Shown here: positions 5,316 to 13,494 of the stretch, one piece after another
Layout: each line of letters opens with the position of its first letter
Position numbering within the stretch: the stretch's first letter is position 1
From: an uncultured Blautia sp.
Lineage (GTDB): Bacteria > Bacillota > Clostridia > Lachnospirales > Lachnospiraceae
Length of the DNA: 50,072 nucleotides
Reading direction: 5' to 3'
Assembly (NCBI GenBank): GCA_900553515.1
Contig: USDN01000016.1
Span: 1 to 50,072 of the forward strand
Position numbers and translations under genes: made by a program
The notes under the pieces: generated by a model
Database searches by the model: none
What the model was told of the DNA's origin: nothing
Seen by the model: only the letters and a program-made list of their open reading frames with translations

Positions 5316-6572
5316 TTAATTTAACTGATACACATCTGCATACTGAAGTCCAAAGCTAAGGGCCTCTGCATGGCTGTCAAAATAAATATCCACATGTCCA
5401 TACGGCGTTCCCAAATCTTCTACCGTATACACAGTACCGTTGATCAAAAGCTGTGTTCCAAATGGAACTCCTGCCATAGCTACTGTATGTCCTGATGTAG
5501 GCATAGCTCCGCTTGCTGTTGCATTTCCTGCAGTTCCGCAGCACTGGGCACAGTTGCAATATGCTGTAAGAGTAAAGTTTCCAAGATATGTACCCTGTTC
5601 GGAATTTGAAGAACCGGAAGAAGTATCAGAGCTTCCTGCATTTTCGGATGTATCTTCCGATACACCTGTATCCTCCTCTGGAGCCTCTTCTTCTACTATA
5701 ACATTACTGCTTGAAGAGCTGCTCTCAGAATCCATAGTATCTGTTTCCGGATCAAATTCCGGCTGCTGCTCTGCTGTCTCCTCGGATGCTTCCTGCTCCT
5801 GTACGGCTGCTTCTTCCGCTGCGGCCTGTTCTGCTGCAGCCTGGGCCATCAGAGAAGCAATGCTGTTGTCTGCACTATTTACCTGTGCCATAAGGATACT
5901 TGCTTCTTCCTGGCTGGCACTGATCTGGCTGATATAAGAATTAATACTGTCATTTGTTACAGAAACCAGCTGCTGTACTTCCTGCTGCCTGGCATTCTTC
6001 TCATTCAGCAGTGCAGTGATGGATTTAGATTCTTCTACTGCCTTTTCTTCATTCTGCTGGATATTTGCCTGAGTTGCCTCATATTCTTTCAGCATATTAC
6101 GGTCATATTCAGACATCATGGAAATATTATTTGCCTGGTTCAAAAAATCAGCCAGGCTCTCAGATGCCAGAAGAGTCTCCAGCATAGAACTTCCGCCTTT
6201 TTCATACATGTAGACAATACGGAGTTTCATAGCTTCGTACTGGTCTTCTGCTCTTTTTTTCGCCTTTGCCAGTTCCAGCTGGATTTTTTTCAGCTCTTCT
6301 TCCTTCTCTGCCGCCTCTATACTAAGCTGGGAAATGCTGTTTGTCAGTTCATTATATTGTGCATCAAGTTCTGCCATATAGGATTCCAGTTCCTGTTTCT
6401 TGCCCTCAAGACTGCTGATATTTGCCTGGGTCTGAGCAAGTCCTGCCTGAGCTTCCTGTTTCTGGGCCTGAGCCGCTGCGATCTGATCTTCTGTGGAGGC
6501 AAAAACACCTGTTTCCATAGATACGACCAAAGCTCCGGCCAACATCAGTGAAAGAACTTTCTTCATACTCAT
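5316..6572 (-). CDS. Secreted coiled-coil protein with C-terminal 3D domain
   Basis: The 418-residue protein has a signal peptide (MKKVLSLMLAGALVVSMETGVFAS), a long Glu/Gln/Ala coiled coil at about 30-245 (PcsB/CwlO type, with YEKGGSSMLETLLAS), an acidic and Ser-rich linker and a 3D domain from about 330. The 3D domain shows TAYCNCAQCCGTAG, VAMAGVPFGTQLLI, TVYTVEDLG and HVDIYFDSHAEA. The three Asp positions that name the fold belong to a lytic-transglycosylase-like double-psi barrel, as in MltA, Rpf2 and YabE. The likely role is peptidoglycan remodelling at the cell surface, with the coiled coil as a regulatory module. GAGGTG precedes ATG 6572. It is a single gene with its own promoter and terminator. 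Confidence 0.88.
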   Translation of the reverse strand: MSMKKVLSLMLAGALVVSMETGVFASTEDQIAAAQAQKQEAQAGLAQTQANISSLEGKKQELESYMAELDAQYNELTNSISQLSIEAAEKEEELKKIQLELAKAKKRAEDQYEAMKLRIVYMYEKGGSSMLETLLASESLADFLNQANNISMMSEYDRNMLKEYEATQANIQQNEEKAVEESKSITALLNEKNARQQEVQQLVSVTNDSINSYISQISASQEEASILMAQVNSADNSIASLMAQAAAEQAAAEEAAVQEQEASEETAEQQPEFDPETDTMDSESSSSSSNVIVEEEAPEEDTGVSEDTSENAGSSDTSSGSSNSEQGTYLGNFTLTAYCNCAQCCGTAGNATASGAMPTSGHTVAMAGVPFGTQLLINGTVYTVEDLGTPYGHVDIYFDSHAEALSFGLQYADVYQLN

Positions 6573-6603
6573 ATAAACACCTCGTCATTTTTTTCGTAGG
6601 ACA

Positions 6604-6632
6604 AGTATAACAATATCACGAGAAAAAATCAA
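6604..6632 (-). promoter_or_regulatory. Promoter of the 3D-domain protein
   Basis: TTGATT, 17 bp, TATACT on the minus strand, about 30 bp before the start codon. Confidence 0.65.
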
Positions 6633-6683
6633 TACTTTTATTTTATTTTTGTAACAAGTATGTAATATTTGGAAGAAGATCAC

Positions 6684-6746
6684 AAAAAAAGAGAGCGTCC
6701 AAAGCCAAATAATCATCATTCTCATCCGCTTTAGAATCTCTCTTTT
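6684..6746 (-). terminator. Terminator after spoVG
   Basis: On the minus strand AAAAGAGAG and AAAGC pair with GCTTT and CTCTCTTTT across a loop of about 25 nt, ending in a run of seven T. It closes the glgC-glgD-spoVG direction. Confidence 0.7.
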
Positions 6747-6782
6747 ACTAAAACATTGCGTTTTTATTACAGATATCCGGCG

Positions 6783-7073
6783 TTATTCTGCTGCTGCCTC
6801 TTCCTGTTCGTCCGTCTCGCTCATAACTTCCTGATACTTATCCAGGATCAGTGTCTGGATCCTGTCTCTTGTAGCTGAATTGATCGGATGTGCAATATCG
6901 CGGTATTCGCCATCCGCAGCCTTACGGCTGGGCATTGCGATAAACAGCCCTTTTTCCCCTTCGATCACCTTGATGTCATGTACTACAAATTCATCATCGA
7001 TGGTAATGGAAACTACCGCCTTCATTTTTCCTTCCTTTGCAACCTTTCTCACGCGTACATCTGTAATATTCAT
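6783..7073 (-). CDS. spoVG: SpoVG septation/RNA-binding regulator
   Basis: The 96-residue protein is a full-length SpoVG: MNITDVRVRKV at the N-terminus, AVVSITIDDEFVVHDIKVIEG, FIAMPSRK near residue 47, and YRDIAHPINSATRDRIQ. The tail is acidic (TDEQEEAAAE), as often seen. SpoVG proteins bind nucleic acid and influence septation, sporulation and metabolism as post-transcriptional regulators. AAAGGGG lies before the ATG. It starts 48 bp after glgD with no terminator between, so it may share the glycogen transcript, although a promoter inside glgD cannot be excluded. Confidence 0.95.
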   Translation of the reverse strand: MNITDVRVRKVAKEGKMKAVVSITIDDEFVVHDIKVIEGEKGLFIAMPSRKAADGEYRDIAHPINSATRDRIQTLILDKYQEVMSETDEQEEAAAE

Positions 7074-7121
7074 CTTTTTCTGCCCCTTTCATTTTACGTA
7101 TATATTCCGATTCAAAAATCC

Positions 7122-8243
7122 TCAGATCACATAGCGTTCATTTTTTTCGACTACGATCTTTACCTCTCCGTCATTTGCACAGTAATTAGAACCTGCACGG
7201 ATTGTATCTCTGCTTTCTACAATACAGTTCTCAATATGTGTATTGTCTCCCAGATATACGTCATTGAGGATCACAGAATTTTTGATCACACAGTTGTTGC
7301 CTACAAAAACATCTTTGAACAGTACAGAATTCTCAACTGTTCCATTGATGATGCAGCCACTGGCAACAAGACTGTTCTTCACCACTGCCCCTGCATTATA
7401 TTTGGCCGGAGGAAGATCATCTATCTTTGTTTTTACAGCAGGCTCCTGACGGAAGAAATAATTTCGGATCTCCGGATCCAGGAATGCCATATTTGTCCTG
7501 TAATAAGCATCCGCTGTAGAAATATTGCTCCAGTAGGAATCAATTTTATATCCATAAATGCGTTTCAGATTTTTATAGCGGATCAGAATATCATTAACAA
7601 AATCGTGTCTTCCCTCCTGGGCAGTCCTCTCCAGAAGTTCTATCAGCTGTCTTCTGCGGATCACATAAATACCCGTAGATACCGTATTATAAGACGAAAC
7701 GATAGGTTTTTCCTCAAACTCCTCAATACGGCAGTCATCATTCATGCGCAGTACACCAAAACGCTCCACTTCGCTCTGATCTCTGCACTCTGTACAGACT
7801 ACAGTGATATCTGCCCGTTTAGCTATATGGAATTCCAGAACCTTATTGTAGTCCAGTTTGTAGATGCCGTCACCGGAAGCGATCACCACATAAGGCTCAT
7901 GACTGTTTTTTAAAAATGCGATATTCTGATAAATAGCATCCGCAGTTCCCTGATACCACAGGCTGTTTTCCTTAGTGATCGTAGGAGTAAATACAAACAG
8001 TCCTCCCTGCTTTCTGCCAAAATCCCACCATTTTGAAGAACTCAGATGCTCGTTCAATGATCTTGCATTATACTGAGTCAGAACAGCCACCTTCTGAATG
8101 TGAGAATTAGCCATATTGCTCAGTGCAAAGTCGATGGCGCGGTAACTTCCTGCCACAGGCATAGCTGCAATGGCTCTCTTATTAGACAGCTCTCTCATGC
8201 GGTTGTTATTTCCGCCTGCCAGAATAATCCCAAGTGCTCTCAT
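7122..8243 (-). CDS. glgD: Glucose-1-phosphate adenylyltransferase subunit GlgD
   Basis: The 373-residue protein is a nucleotidyltransferase with a C-terminal left-handed beta-helix. The N-terminus reads ALGIILAGGNNNRM, lacking the full GxGxRL signature of the catalytic subunit; SGDGIYKLDYNKV replaces the usual SGDHIYKMDY. In Firmicutes GlgD is the regulatory partner of GlgC, and the pair makes ADP-glucose for glycogen. Its ATG overlaps the glgC stop by four bases (ATGA), so the two are translationally coupled. Hexapeptide repeats (VIKNSVILNDVYLGDNTHIE) occupy the last 100 residues. Confidence 0.93.
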   Translation of the reverse strand: MRALGIILAGGNNNRMRELSNKRAIAAMPVAGSYRAIDFALSNMANSHIQKVAVLTQYNARSLNEHLSSSKWWDFGRKQGGLFVFTPTITKENSLWYQGTADAIYQNIAFLKNSHEPYVVIASGDGIYKLDYNKVLEFHIAKRADITVVCTECRDQSEVERFGVLRMNDDCRIEEFEEKPIVSSYNTVSTGIYVIRRRQLIELLERTAQEGRHDFVNDILIRYKNLKRIYGYKIDSYWSNISTADAYYRTNMAFLDPEIRNYFFRQEPAVKTKIDDLPPAKYNAGAVVKNSLVASGCIINGTVENSVLFKDVFVGNNCVIKNSVILNDVYLGDNTHIENCIVESRDTIRAGSNYCANDGEVKIVVEKNERYVI

Positions 8244-9520
8244 GCCTTATCACCATCCTTTGCCTTAATATTCTGTCCGCTTTTCAGCATTCCCTCCGGA
8301 TAATCTTCCGGTACAGTCACACCTGAAATCGATGTATTTTTGCCGATCTTTACATTATCGGGGATCACGCTGTGTTCTCCGACTGTTGCAATACCAAAGG
8401 CATATACTGACGGCTTCAGCACATTAGGAGCCTCTTCTCCACAGCCCAGAGTTACATTTTTGCCTATATTGACATCCTCTGCAACAATGGCCTTATCCAT
8501 TACCGTGCCTTCCCCTACTACAGAATTCCTCATGATAATGGAATCCCGTATCACACAGTTTTTGCCTATGACAACATTTGGACCGATCACAGAACGATGT
8601 ACTTCCCCATAGATTTCTGCGCCTTCTCCGATCAGACATCTGTCCGTTACCGCATCTGCAGATACATACTGCGGCGGAATGATATCTCCCTTTGTATAAA
8701 TTTTCCAGAATTCCTCGTAAAGATTAAATTCCGGTATGATATCGATAAGTTCCATATTGGCTTCCCAATAAGAACCAAGTGTTCCTACATCCTTCCAGTA
8801 GCCGTTGTATTCATAGGCAAAAAGTCTTTGGTCTTTCTCCTTACAGTATGGAAGGATATGCTTTCCAAAGTCACAGCTGCTCTGATCTTTCAGGGCAATA
8901 AGAGCTTCCTTCAGAACCGGCCAGCTGAAAATATAAATACCCATAGATGCCAGGTTGCTGCTGGGTTTTTCCGGCTTTTCTTCAAACTCTGTTACCCGTC
9001 CTGTCTCATCGGTAACCATGATACCGAAGCGGCTTGCCTCCTCAATAGGCACCGGCATACATGCGATGGTGATATCTGCCTTGTTCGCTTTATGGAAATC
9101 CAGCATCACCTCGTAATCCATCTTATAGATATGATCTCCTGAAAGTATCAGAACATAATCCGGATTATACTGTTCCATATAATCAAGATTCTGAAAAATG
9201 GCATTAGCCGTTCCTGTATACCATTCACTGTTGGTACTTTTCTCATAAGGAGGAAGTACTGTAACACCGCCTTCGTTCCGGTCCAGATCCCACGGAATAC
9301 CAATTCCAATGTGAGTATTCAGGCGCAAAGGCTGATACTGGGTCAGAACACCAACTGTATCAATGCCAGAATTGATGCAGTTGCTCAGCGGAAAATCGAT
9401 AATCCGGTACTTTCCGCCGAAAGCGACAGCCGGTTTAGCAACCTTCTCTGTCAACACACCAAGTCTGCTGCCCTGACCGCCAGCCAGAAGCATGGCAATC
9501 ATTTCTTTTTTCATCATCAT
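8240..9520 (-). CDS. glgC: Glucose-1-phosphate adenylyltransferase, catalytic subunit GlgC
   Basis: The 426-residue enzyme makes ADP-glucose from ATP and glucose-1-phosphate, the committed step of glycogen synthesis. It shows AMLLAGGQGSRLGVLTEKVA, KPAVAFGGKYRIIDFPLSNC, WYTGTANAIFQN, SGDHIYKMDYEVMLDFH and VTEFEEKP, then a C-terminal beta-helix with hexapeptide repeats. AAGGGG precedes a run of three ATG codons; the first is taken. glgD follows with a four-base overlap. The promoter at 9551-9579 includes a perfect inverted repeat that may be an operator. Confidence 0.96.
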   Translation of the reverse strand: MMMKKEMIAMLLAGGQGSRLGVLTEKVAKPAVAFGGKYRIIDFPLSNCINSGIDTVGVLTQYQPLRLNTHIGIGIPWDLDRNEGGVTVLPPYEKSTNSEWYTGTANAIFQNLDYMEQYNPDYVLILSGDHIYKMDYEVMLDFHKANKADITIACMPVPIEEASRFGIMVTDETGRVTEFEEKPEKPSSNLASMGIYIFSWPVLKEALIALKDQSSCDFGKHILPYCKEKDQRLFAYEYNGYWKDVGTLGSYWEANMELIDIIPEFNLYEEFWKIYTKGDIIPPQYVSADAVTDRCLIGEGAEIYGEVHRSVIGPNVVIGKNCVIRDSIIMRNSVVGEGTVMDKAIVAEDVNIGKNVTLGCGEEAPNVLKPSVYAFGIATVGEHSVIPDNVKIGKNTSISGVTVPEDYPEGMLKSGQNIKAKDGDKA

Positions 9521-9550
9521 GCATTCACCCCTTGTATGTTATGATTTTCC

Positions 9551-9579
9551 ATTATACCATACTTCACTATATTAGTGAA
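9551..9579 (-). promoter_or_regulatory. glgC promoter with overlapping palindrome
   Basis: TTCACT, 17 bp, TATAAT on the minus strand. TTCACTA-TAT-TAGTGAA at 9563-9579 is a perfect 7-bp inverted repeat covering the -35 and part of the spacer, so a bound protein would block the promoter. Confidence 0.6.
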
Positions 9580-9693
9580 CATTTTTTACAATAATTTGGC
9601 TTTATATTTGTTTTTTTTGGAGTAATTGCACATGTTTTTACTATGTTTTACCGTGAAGCTGCTTTCTCTTTGATCCTTTAATTTAAGAAAGAC

Positions 9694-9722
9694 TTTTCAT
9701 TTCATACGGATAGGGTTATAAT
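9694..9722 (+). promoter_or_regulatory. murC promoter
   Basis: TTTTCA, 17 bp, TATAAT, about 42 bp before the murC ATG. The -10 is perfect, the -35 weak. Confidence 0.6.
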
Positions 9723-9764
9723 AGGAACAGATTCATAAATGAAAATGAACAGGAGAATAATATT

Positions 9765-11144
9765 ATGTATCAGATAGACTTCCATAAACCGCTTTTCATC
9801 CACTTTATCGGGATCGGCGGTATCAGTATGAGCGGACTGGCTGAGGTTCTTCTTGAAGAGGGATTCACCATCTCCGGCTCTGACGCAAAAGAAAGCCCTC
9901 TTACCAGAACTCTGGAAGAAAAAGGCGCAAAAATATACTACGGACAGCGCGGCTCTAATATTGGTCCCGACGTGCAGGCAGTGGTATACACAGCCGCTAT
10001 CCATCCGGACAATCCTGAATTCGCCAGAGCAAAAGAATTAAATCTTCCCATGCTCACAAGAGCCGAACTTCTGGGACAGATCATGAGAAATTATGATACT
10101 CCTGTCGCAGTAGCCGGCACCCACGGAAAAACAACTACCACCTCCATGCTTTCTCATGTCCTTCTGAAAGGAAACTGCGATCCTACGATCAGTGTAGGCG
10201 GCATCCTTCCGGCAATTGGAGGCAATATCCGCGTAGGTCAGTCAGAAACCTTCCTGACTGAAGCATGTGAATATACCAACAGCTTTCTCAGCTTTTTCCC
10301 TAAGATCAGTATCATCCTGAACATTGATGCCGATCATCTTGACTTTTTTAAGGATATTGACGATATCCGCCGCTCTTTCCGAAAATTTGCCGAACTTCTT
10401 CCGGAAGACGGAGCCCTTATCATCAATGCCGATACTCCTGAATACCAGGAGATCACCAAAGGTCTTTCCTGCCGCGTGATCACCTACAGTCTGGAACACG
10501 ATGCCGATTATACAGCTTCCGATATCACTTATGACGAATTTGGGCATGGCTCCTTTACTGTATCCTTCCAGGGACAGCCTCTTGGTACCTGCACCCTTCA
10601 GGTTCCCGGAATCCACAATGTATCCAATGCCCTTTCCGCAGTGGCAGCGGCACAGCTTCTGGATCTCTCCTGGGATGTGATCGCAGAAGGATTGAACAGT
10701 TTTACCGGAACAGACCGCCGCTTCCAGTACAAGGGACAGGTAGGCGGAGTGACCATCATTGATGATTATGCACATCATCCTACAGAGATCGAGGCAACAC
10801 TCCATGCAGCCAAAAACTATCCTCACAAAAAAACCTGGTGTGTATTCCAGCCTCATACATACACACGTACCAAAGCCCTCCTTCCGGAGTTTGCACAGGC
10901 GCTTTCTCTGGCAGACCATGTTGTGCTGGCAGATATCTATGCTGCAAGAGAAACAGACACCCTTGGCATTTCCTCTGACGATCTTCGCAAAAAAATAGCA
11001 GAACTGGGAACTCCCTGCGAATATTTCCCGACCTTTGACGAGATCGAAAATTTTTTACTTGAAAATTGTACACAGGGCGACCTGTTGATAACTATGGGCG
11101 CCGGAGACGTTGTAAATATAGGAGAACAGCTTCTCGGTCAATAG
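9765..11144 (+). CDS. murC: UDP-N-acetylmuramate--L-alanine ligase MurC
   Basis: The 459-residue cytoplasmic ligase adds L-Ala to UDP-MurNAc, the first amino acid of the peptidoglycan stem. The N-terminal Rossmann domain has FIGIGGISMSGLAEVL, the central ATP site is GTHGKTTTTSM (118-128), and the Mur ligase core has NIDADHLDFF, LNSFTGTDRRFQ and IIDDYAHHPTEI. Length and order are normal. AGGAGA precedes the ATG. The last bases of the gene run directly into a tandem pair of DnaA boxes. Confidence 0.96.
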   Translation: MYQIDFHKPLFIHFIGIGGISMSGLAEVLLEEGFTISGSDAKESPLTRTLEEKGAKIYYGQRGSNIGPDVQAVVYTAAIHPDNPEFARAKELNLPMLTRAELLGQIMRNYDTPVAVAGTHGKTTTTSMLSHVLLKGNCDPTISVGGILPAIGGNIRVGQSETFLTEACEYTNSFLSFFPKISIILNIDADHLDFFKDIDDIRRSFRKFAELLPEDGALIINADTPEYQEITKGLSCRVITYSLEHDADYTASDITYDEFGHGSFTVSFQGQPLGTCTLQVPGIHNVSNALSAVAAAQLLDLSWDVIAEGLNSFTGTDRRFQYKGQVGGVTIIDDYAHHPTEIEATLHAAKNYPHKKTWCVFQPHTYTRTKALLPEFAQALSLADHVVLADIYAARETDTLGISSDDLRKKIAELGTPCEYFPTFDEIENFLLENCTQGDLLITMGAGDVVNIGEQLLGQ

Positions 11145-11201
11145 TTATCCACATTATCCACATGTTTATGCACATTTCCCCCGTGCCAGACATGTGGATT
11201 T
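11145..11201. promoter_or_regulatory. DnaA-box cluster 1 (after murC)
   Basis: TTATCCACA occurs twice head to tail at 11145-11153 and 11154-11162, starting on the base after the murC stop. An inverted one-mismatch copy, TGTGGATTT, lies at 11193-11201. These are exact matches to the DnaA consensus used from E. coli to B. subtilis. Confidence 0.65.
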
Positions 11202-11312
11202 TTTTCACCTTTAAAAGCCGACATGATTCCACATTTTTTTCTGCCATAATCCACCAAAATATTGCAAAATAAAGGGGTTGCAGAATTTACAGACAATTTT
11301 CGCCAAAATTCG

Positions 11313-11354
11313 TTGTCCACATTATCCACATTTTCCACATTTTTGTGTGGAAAG
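11313..11354. promoter_or_regulatory. DnaA-box cluster 2 (before dnaD promoter)
   Basis: TTGTCCACA, TTATCCACA and TTTTCCACA are strictly consecutive at 11313-11339, and TGTGGAAAG in inverted orientation follows at 11346-11354. The cluster ends about 20 bp before the dnaD -35, a position suited to activation or repression by DnaA. Confidence 0.65.
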
Positions 11355-11374
11355 TTAAAGGCCAAAATACCCTA

Positions 11375-11403
11375 TTCTCATTTGAAAAATCTTGTGCTAT
11401 AAT
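11375..11403 (+). promoter_or_regulatory. dnaD operon promoter
   Basis: TTCTCA, 17 bp, TATAAT with an extended -10 (TGCTATAAT). The expected start near 11410 gives a leader of about 33 nt. Confidence 0.7.
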
Positions 11404-11442
11404 GCAGTTGACTCGAAAGATATAGAAAGCGGGAGATCGTTC

Positions 11443-12477
11443 ATGAGTATGATCACACTTCAGAAGCCCTCTCAGTCAGAGGTCACGCTTCTGTCCAATA
11501 TATTTATAGACGACTACATGCCGGAGGCCAATGGTGAATTTGTAAAAGTTTATATTTATCTTTTACGTGCACTGTCCACTACTCCGGTTTCTTTTAGTCT
11601 GGAGGAAATGGCAGATCACCTGCTCTGTACAGAGCGGGATATTTTGCGTGCCCTGAAATACTGGGCTCGTCAGGATATTCTTGCCCTTGACTTTACAGAG
11701 GACAAAGTTCTCCGCGGCATTGCTCTCCTGCCCCCCGGATCCAGGGCTCCTGCATCAGAACCGGCAGTCCCTGCCGTCTCCAGGCAGCCGGCTCCTGCAC
11801 AGACAGTTCCCCTCACTCCTGACAGAGTCAGGGAACTGAAACAAAACGAAGAAATCGTCCAGCTTCTTTATATTGCTGAACAGTACCTTGGCAAAACCCT
11901 GTCCCCTTCAGAAATCCAGAAGCTTCTTTTCTTTTATGACGGACTGGGCTTTTCCACGGATCTGATCGAATATCTTCTGGAATACTGTGTCAGCCGCAGC
12001 CATAAGAGCATCCGTTATATGGAAACCGTAGCTCTTGCCTGGGCACAGGAAGGAATCTCCACAGTGGCGGAAGCAAAAAAAACTAATGCCCGATACAGCA
12101 AGGATTACTATTCCATCCTGAAGGCACTGGGCATCACCAACCGAAGCCCGGTGGAAACAGAAGTCACTCTTATGGACACCTGGCTTAAAACTTATGGTTT
12201 TTCCATGGCTGTTATCCAGGAGGCCTGCACGCGGACTGTACTGCAGACCGGTCAGGCAAGTTTCCAGTATGCTGACAAGATCCTGACGGGCTGGAAAAAG
12301 AAACAGGTCAAAAGTCTGGATGATATCCAGGCCCTGGATGCTGAATATAAAAAACGCAAACAGGAGAAAAAGCAGGCCAAGGCTCCTGCCGCACCTGCTT
12401 CAGGCAACAAATTCAACAATTTCCAGCAGCGTGAATACAACTTTGACGAGTACGAAAAGCGTCTGCTGAACCAGTAA
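11443..12477 (+). CDS. dnaD: DnaD-family replication initiation protein
   Basis: The 344-residue protein has an N-terminal winged-helix domain (VTLLSNIFIDDYMPEANGEF, then KVYIYLLRAL and ILRALKYWARQDIL, about 12-85), a Pro/Ala linker and two DnaD/DnaB2-type helical domains at about 120-210 and 225-300. The second carries YADKILTGWKKKQVKSLDDI, the YxxxIxxxW-like motif linked to ssDNA binding. The tail is basic. DnaD proteins remodel DNA with DnaA and help load the helicase. GGGAG lies seven bases before ATG 11443; the longer frame from 11392 begins inside the promoter and is rejected. The helicase-loader gene follows after 24 bp. Confidence 0.88.
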   Translation: MSMITLQKPSQSEVTLLSNIFIDDYMPEANGEFVKVYIYLLRALSTTPVSFSLEEMADHLLCTERDILRALKYWARQDILALDFTEDKVLRGIALLPPGSRAPASEPAVPAVSRQPAPAQTVPLTPDRVRELKQNEEIVQLLYIAEQYLGKTLSPSEIQKLLFFYDGLGFSTDLIEYLLEYCVSRSHKSIRYMETVALAWAQEGISTVAEAKKTNARYSKDYYSILKALGITNRSPVETEVTLMDTWLKTYGFSMAVIQEACTRTVLQTGQASFQYADKILTGWKKKQVKSLDDIQALDAEYKKRKQEKKQAKAPAAPASGNKFNNFQQREYNFDEYEKRLLNQ

Positions 12478-12501
12478 ACACTTTCAGACAGGAGGGATAA
12501 G

Positions 12502-13491
12502 GTGCCACTGCAGAATTTTCAGTACGATGTGATCATGAGAGAATACAACCGTCGTCAGGCGCGTGTACAGCATGATCTGGAGGAACGGCGGAAAAATGCT
12601 TTTGCCAGAATCCCCCGTCTTTCCCAGATCGACCAGGAGGTAGCCTCTCTGAGCGCTCAGAAAGCCCGTTCCCTGCTCAGTGGAAAAAGCAGCTCTGTGG
12701 ACGACCTGAAAAAAGAAGTGGCAGCTCTGGCCGGAGAACGCCGCTCTCTTCTGACAGCCGGAGGGTTTCCTGAGGATTACCTGGAACCCCATTATATCTG
12801 TCCTCACTGTCAGGACACCGGCTACATCGGCAGTAAAAAATGCTCCTGCTTTAAAAAAGCGGAGATCGAGCTTTTATATACCCAGTCCAACCTGGCAGAA
12901 ATACTGGAAAAAGAAAATTTTGAGCACTTTTCTTTTGACTGGTATTCTGATACAATAAAAAACGAAGCAACCGGATTAACTGCCCGTGAAACTGCCCGGC
13001 GCGCCTATGATGCCGCCAGAAATTTTGTTCAGGACTTTGACTCCCGTTGTCAGAACCTGTTCCTTTACGGCAGCACCGGAGTGGGCAAGACTTTTCTTTC
13101 TCACTGTATTGCCCATGAACTTCTGCAGACAGCTCACTGCGTACTGTATTTTTCAGCCTTTGATCTTTTTGATAAAATGGCACAGAATACTTTTCATAAA
13201 AGGTCGGAACATGATCCGGGAGAAGATTTCATCTATGACTGTGATCTTCTGATCATCGATGACCTTGGAACAGAGCTTACCAACAGCTTTGTGTCTTCAC
13301 AGCTTTTTTTGTGCATAAATGAACGTATCGCCCGCAGACGGTCCACGATCATTTCCACCAACCTGAAGCTGGAAGATTTTTCTGCAACCTATTCCGAGAG
13401 AACCTTCTCCCGGATCGCCAGCAATTTCCAGATGATCAAGCTCATCGGAAAAGATATCCGTATACAGAAAATATTTTTAGGAGGAAAATAA
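12502..13491 (+). CDS. dnaC: DnaC/DnaI-type helicase loader ATPase
   Basis: The 329-residue protein starts at GTG behind AGGAGG. Residues 1-90 are helical and charged, followed by a zinc-binding motif (C100, C103, C114, C116 in ICPHCQDTGY...KKCSC). The AAA+ domain has Walker A GSTGVGKT (190-197), Walker B LLIIDD (249-254) with sensor-like TIISTNL, and the arginine finger region SERTFSRI. This is the loader that places the replicative helicase on DNA. The gene lies between dnaD and prs, and overlaps neither. Confidence 0.88.
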   Translation: MPLQNFQYDVIMREYNRRQARVQHDLEERRKNAFARIPRLSQIDQEVASLSAQKARSLLSGKSSSVDDLKKEVAALAGERRSLLTAGGFPEDYLEPHYICPHCQDTGYIGSKKCSCFKKAEIELLYTQSNLAEILEKENFEHFSFDWYSDTIKNEATGLTARETARRAYDAARNFVQDFDSRCQNLFLYGSTGVGKTFLSHCIAHELLQTAHCVLYFSAFDLFDKMAQNTFHKRSEHDPGEDFIYDCDLLIIDDLGTELTNSFVSSQLFLCINERIARRRSTIISTNLKLEDFSATYSERTFSRIASNFQMIKLIGKDIRIQKIFLGGK

Positions 13492-13494
13492 AGA

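Noticed and set aside
6888..7913. Plus-strand frame of 341 codons opposite glgD and spoVG
   Set aside because: Antisense shadow of two clear genes, with no ribosome site and no recognisable domain.
11145..11354. Chromosomal origin oriC
   Set aside because: DnaA boxes are present, but dnaA, dnaN, rpmH and a clear unwinding region are not; regulation or titration fits better.
11392..11442. Upstream extension of dnaD
   Set aside because: It begins within the promoter -10 region and lacks a ribosome site; ATG 11443 has GGGAG.
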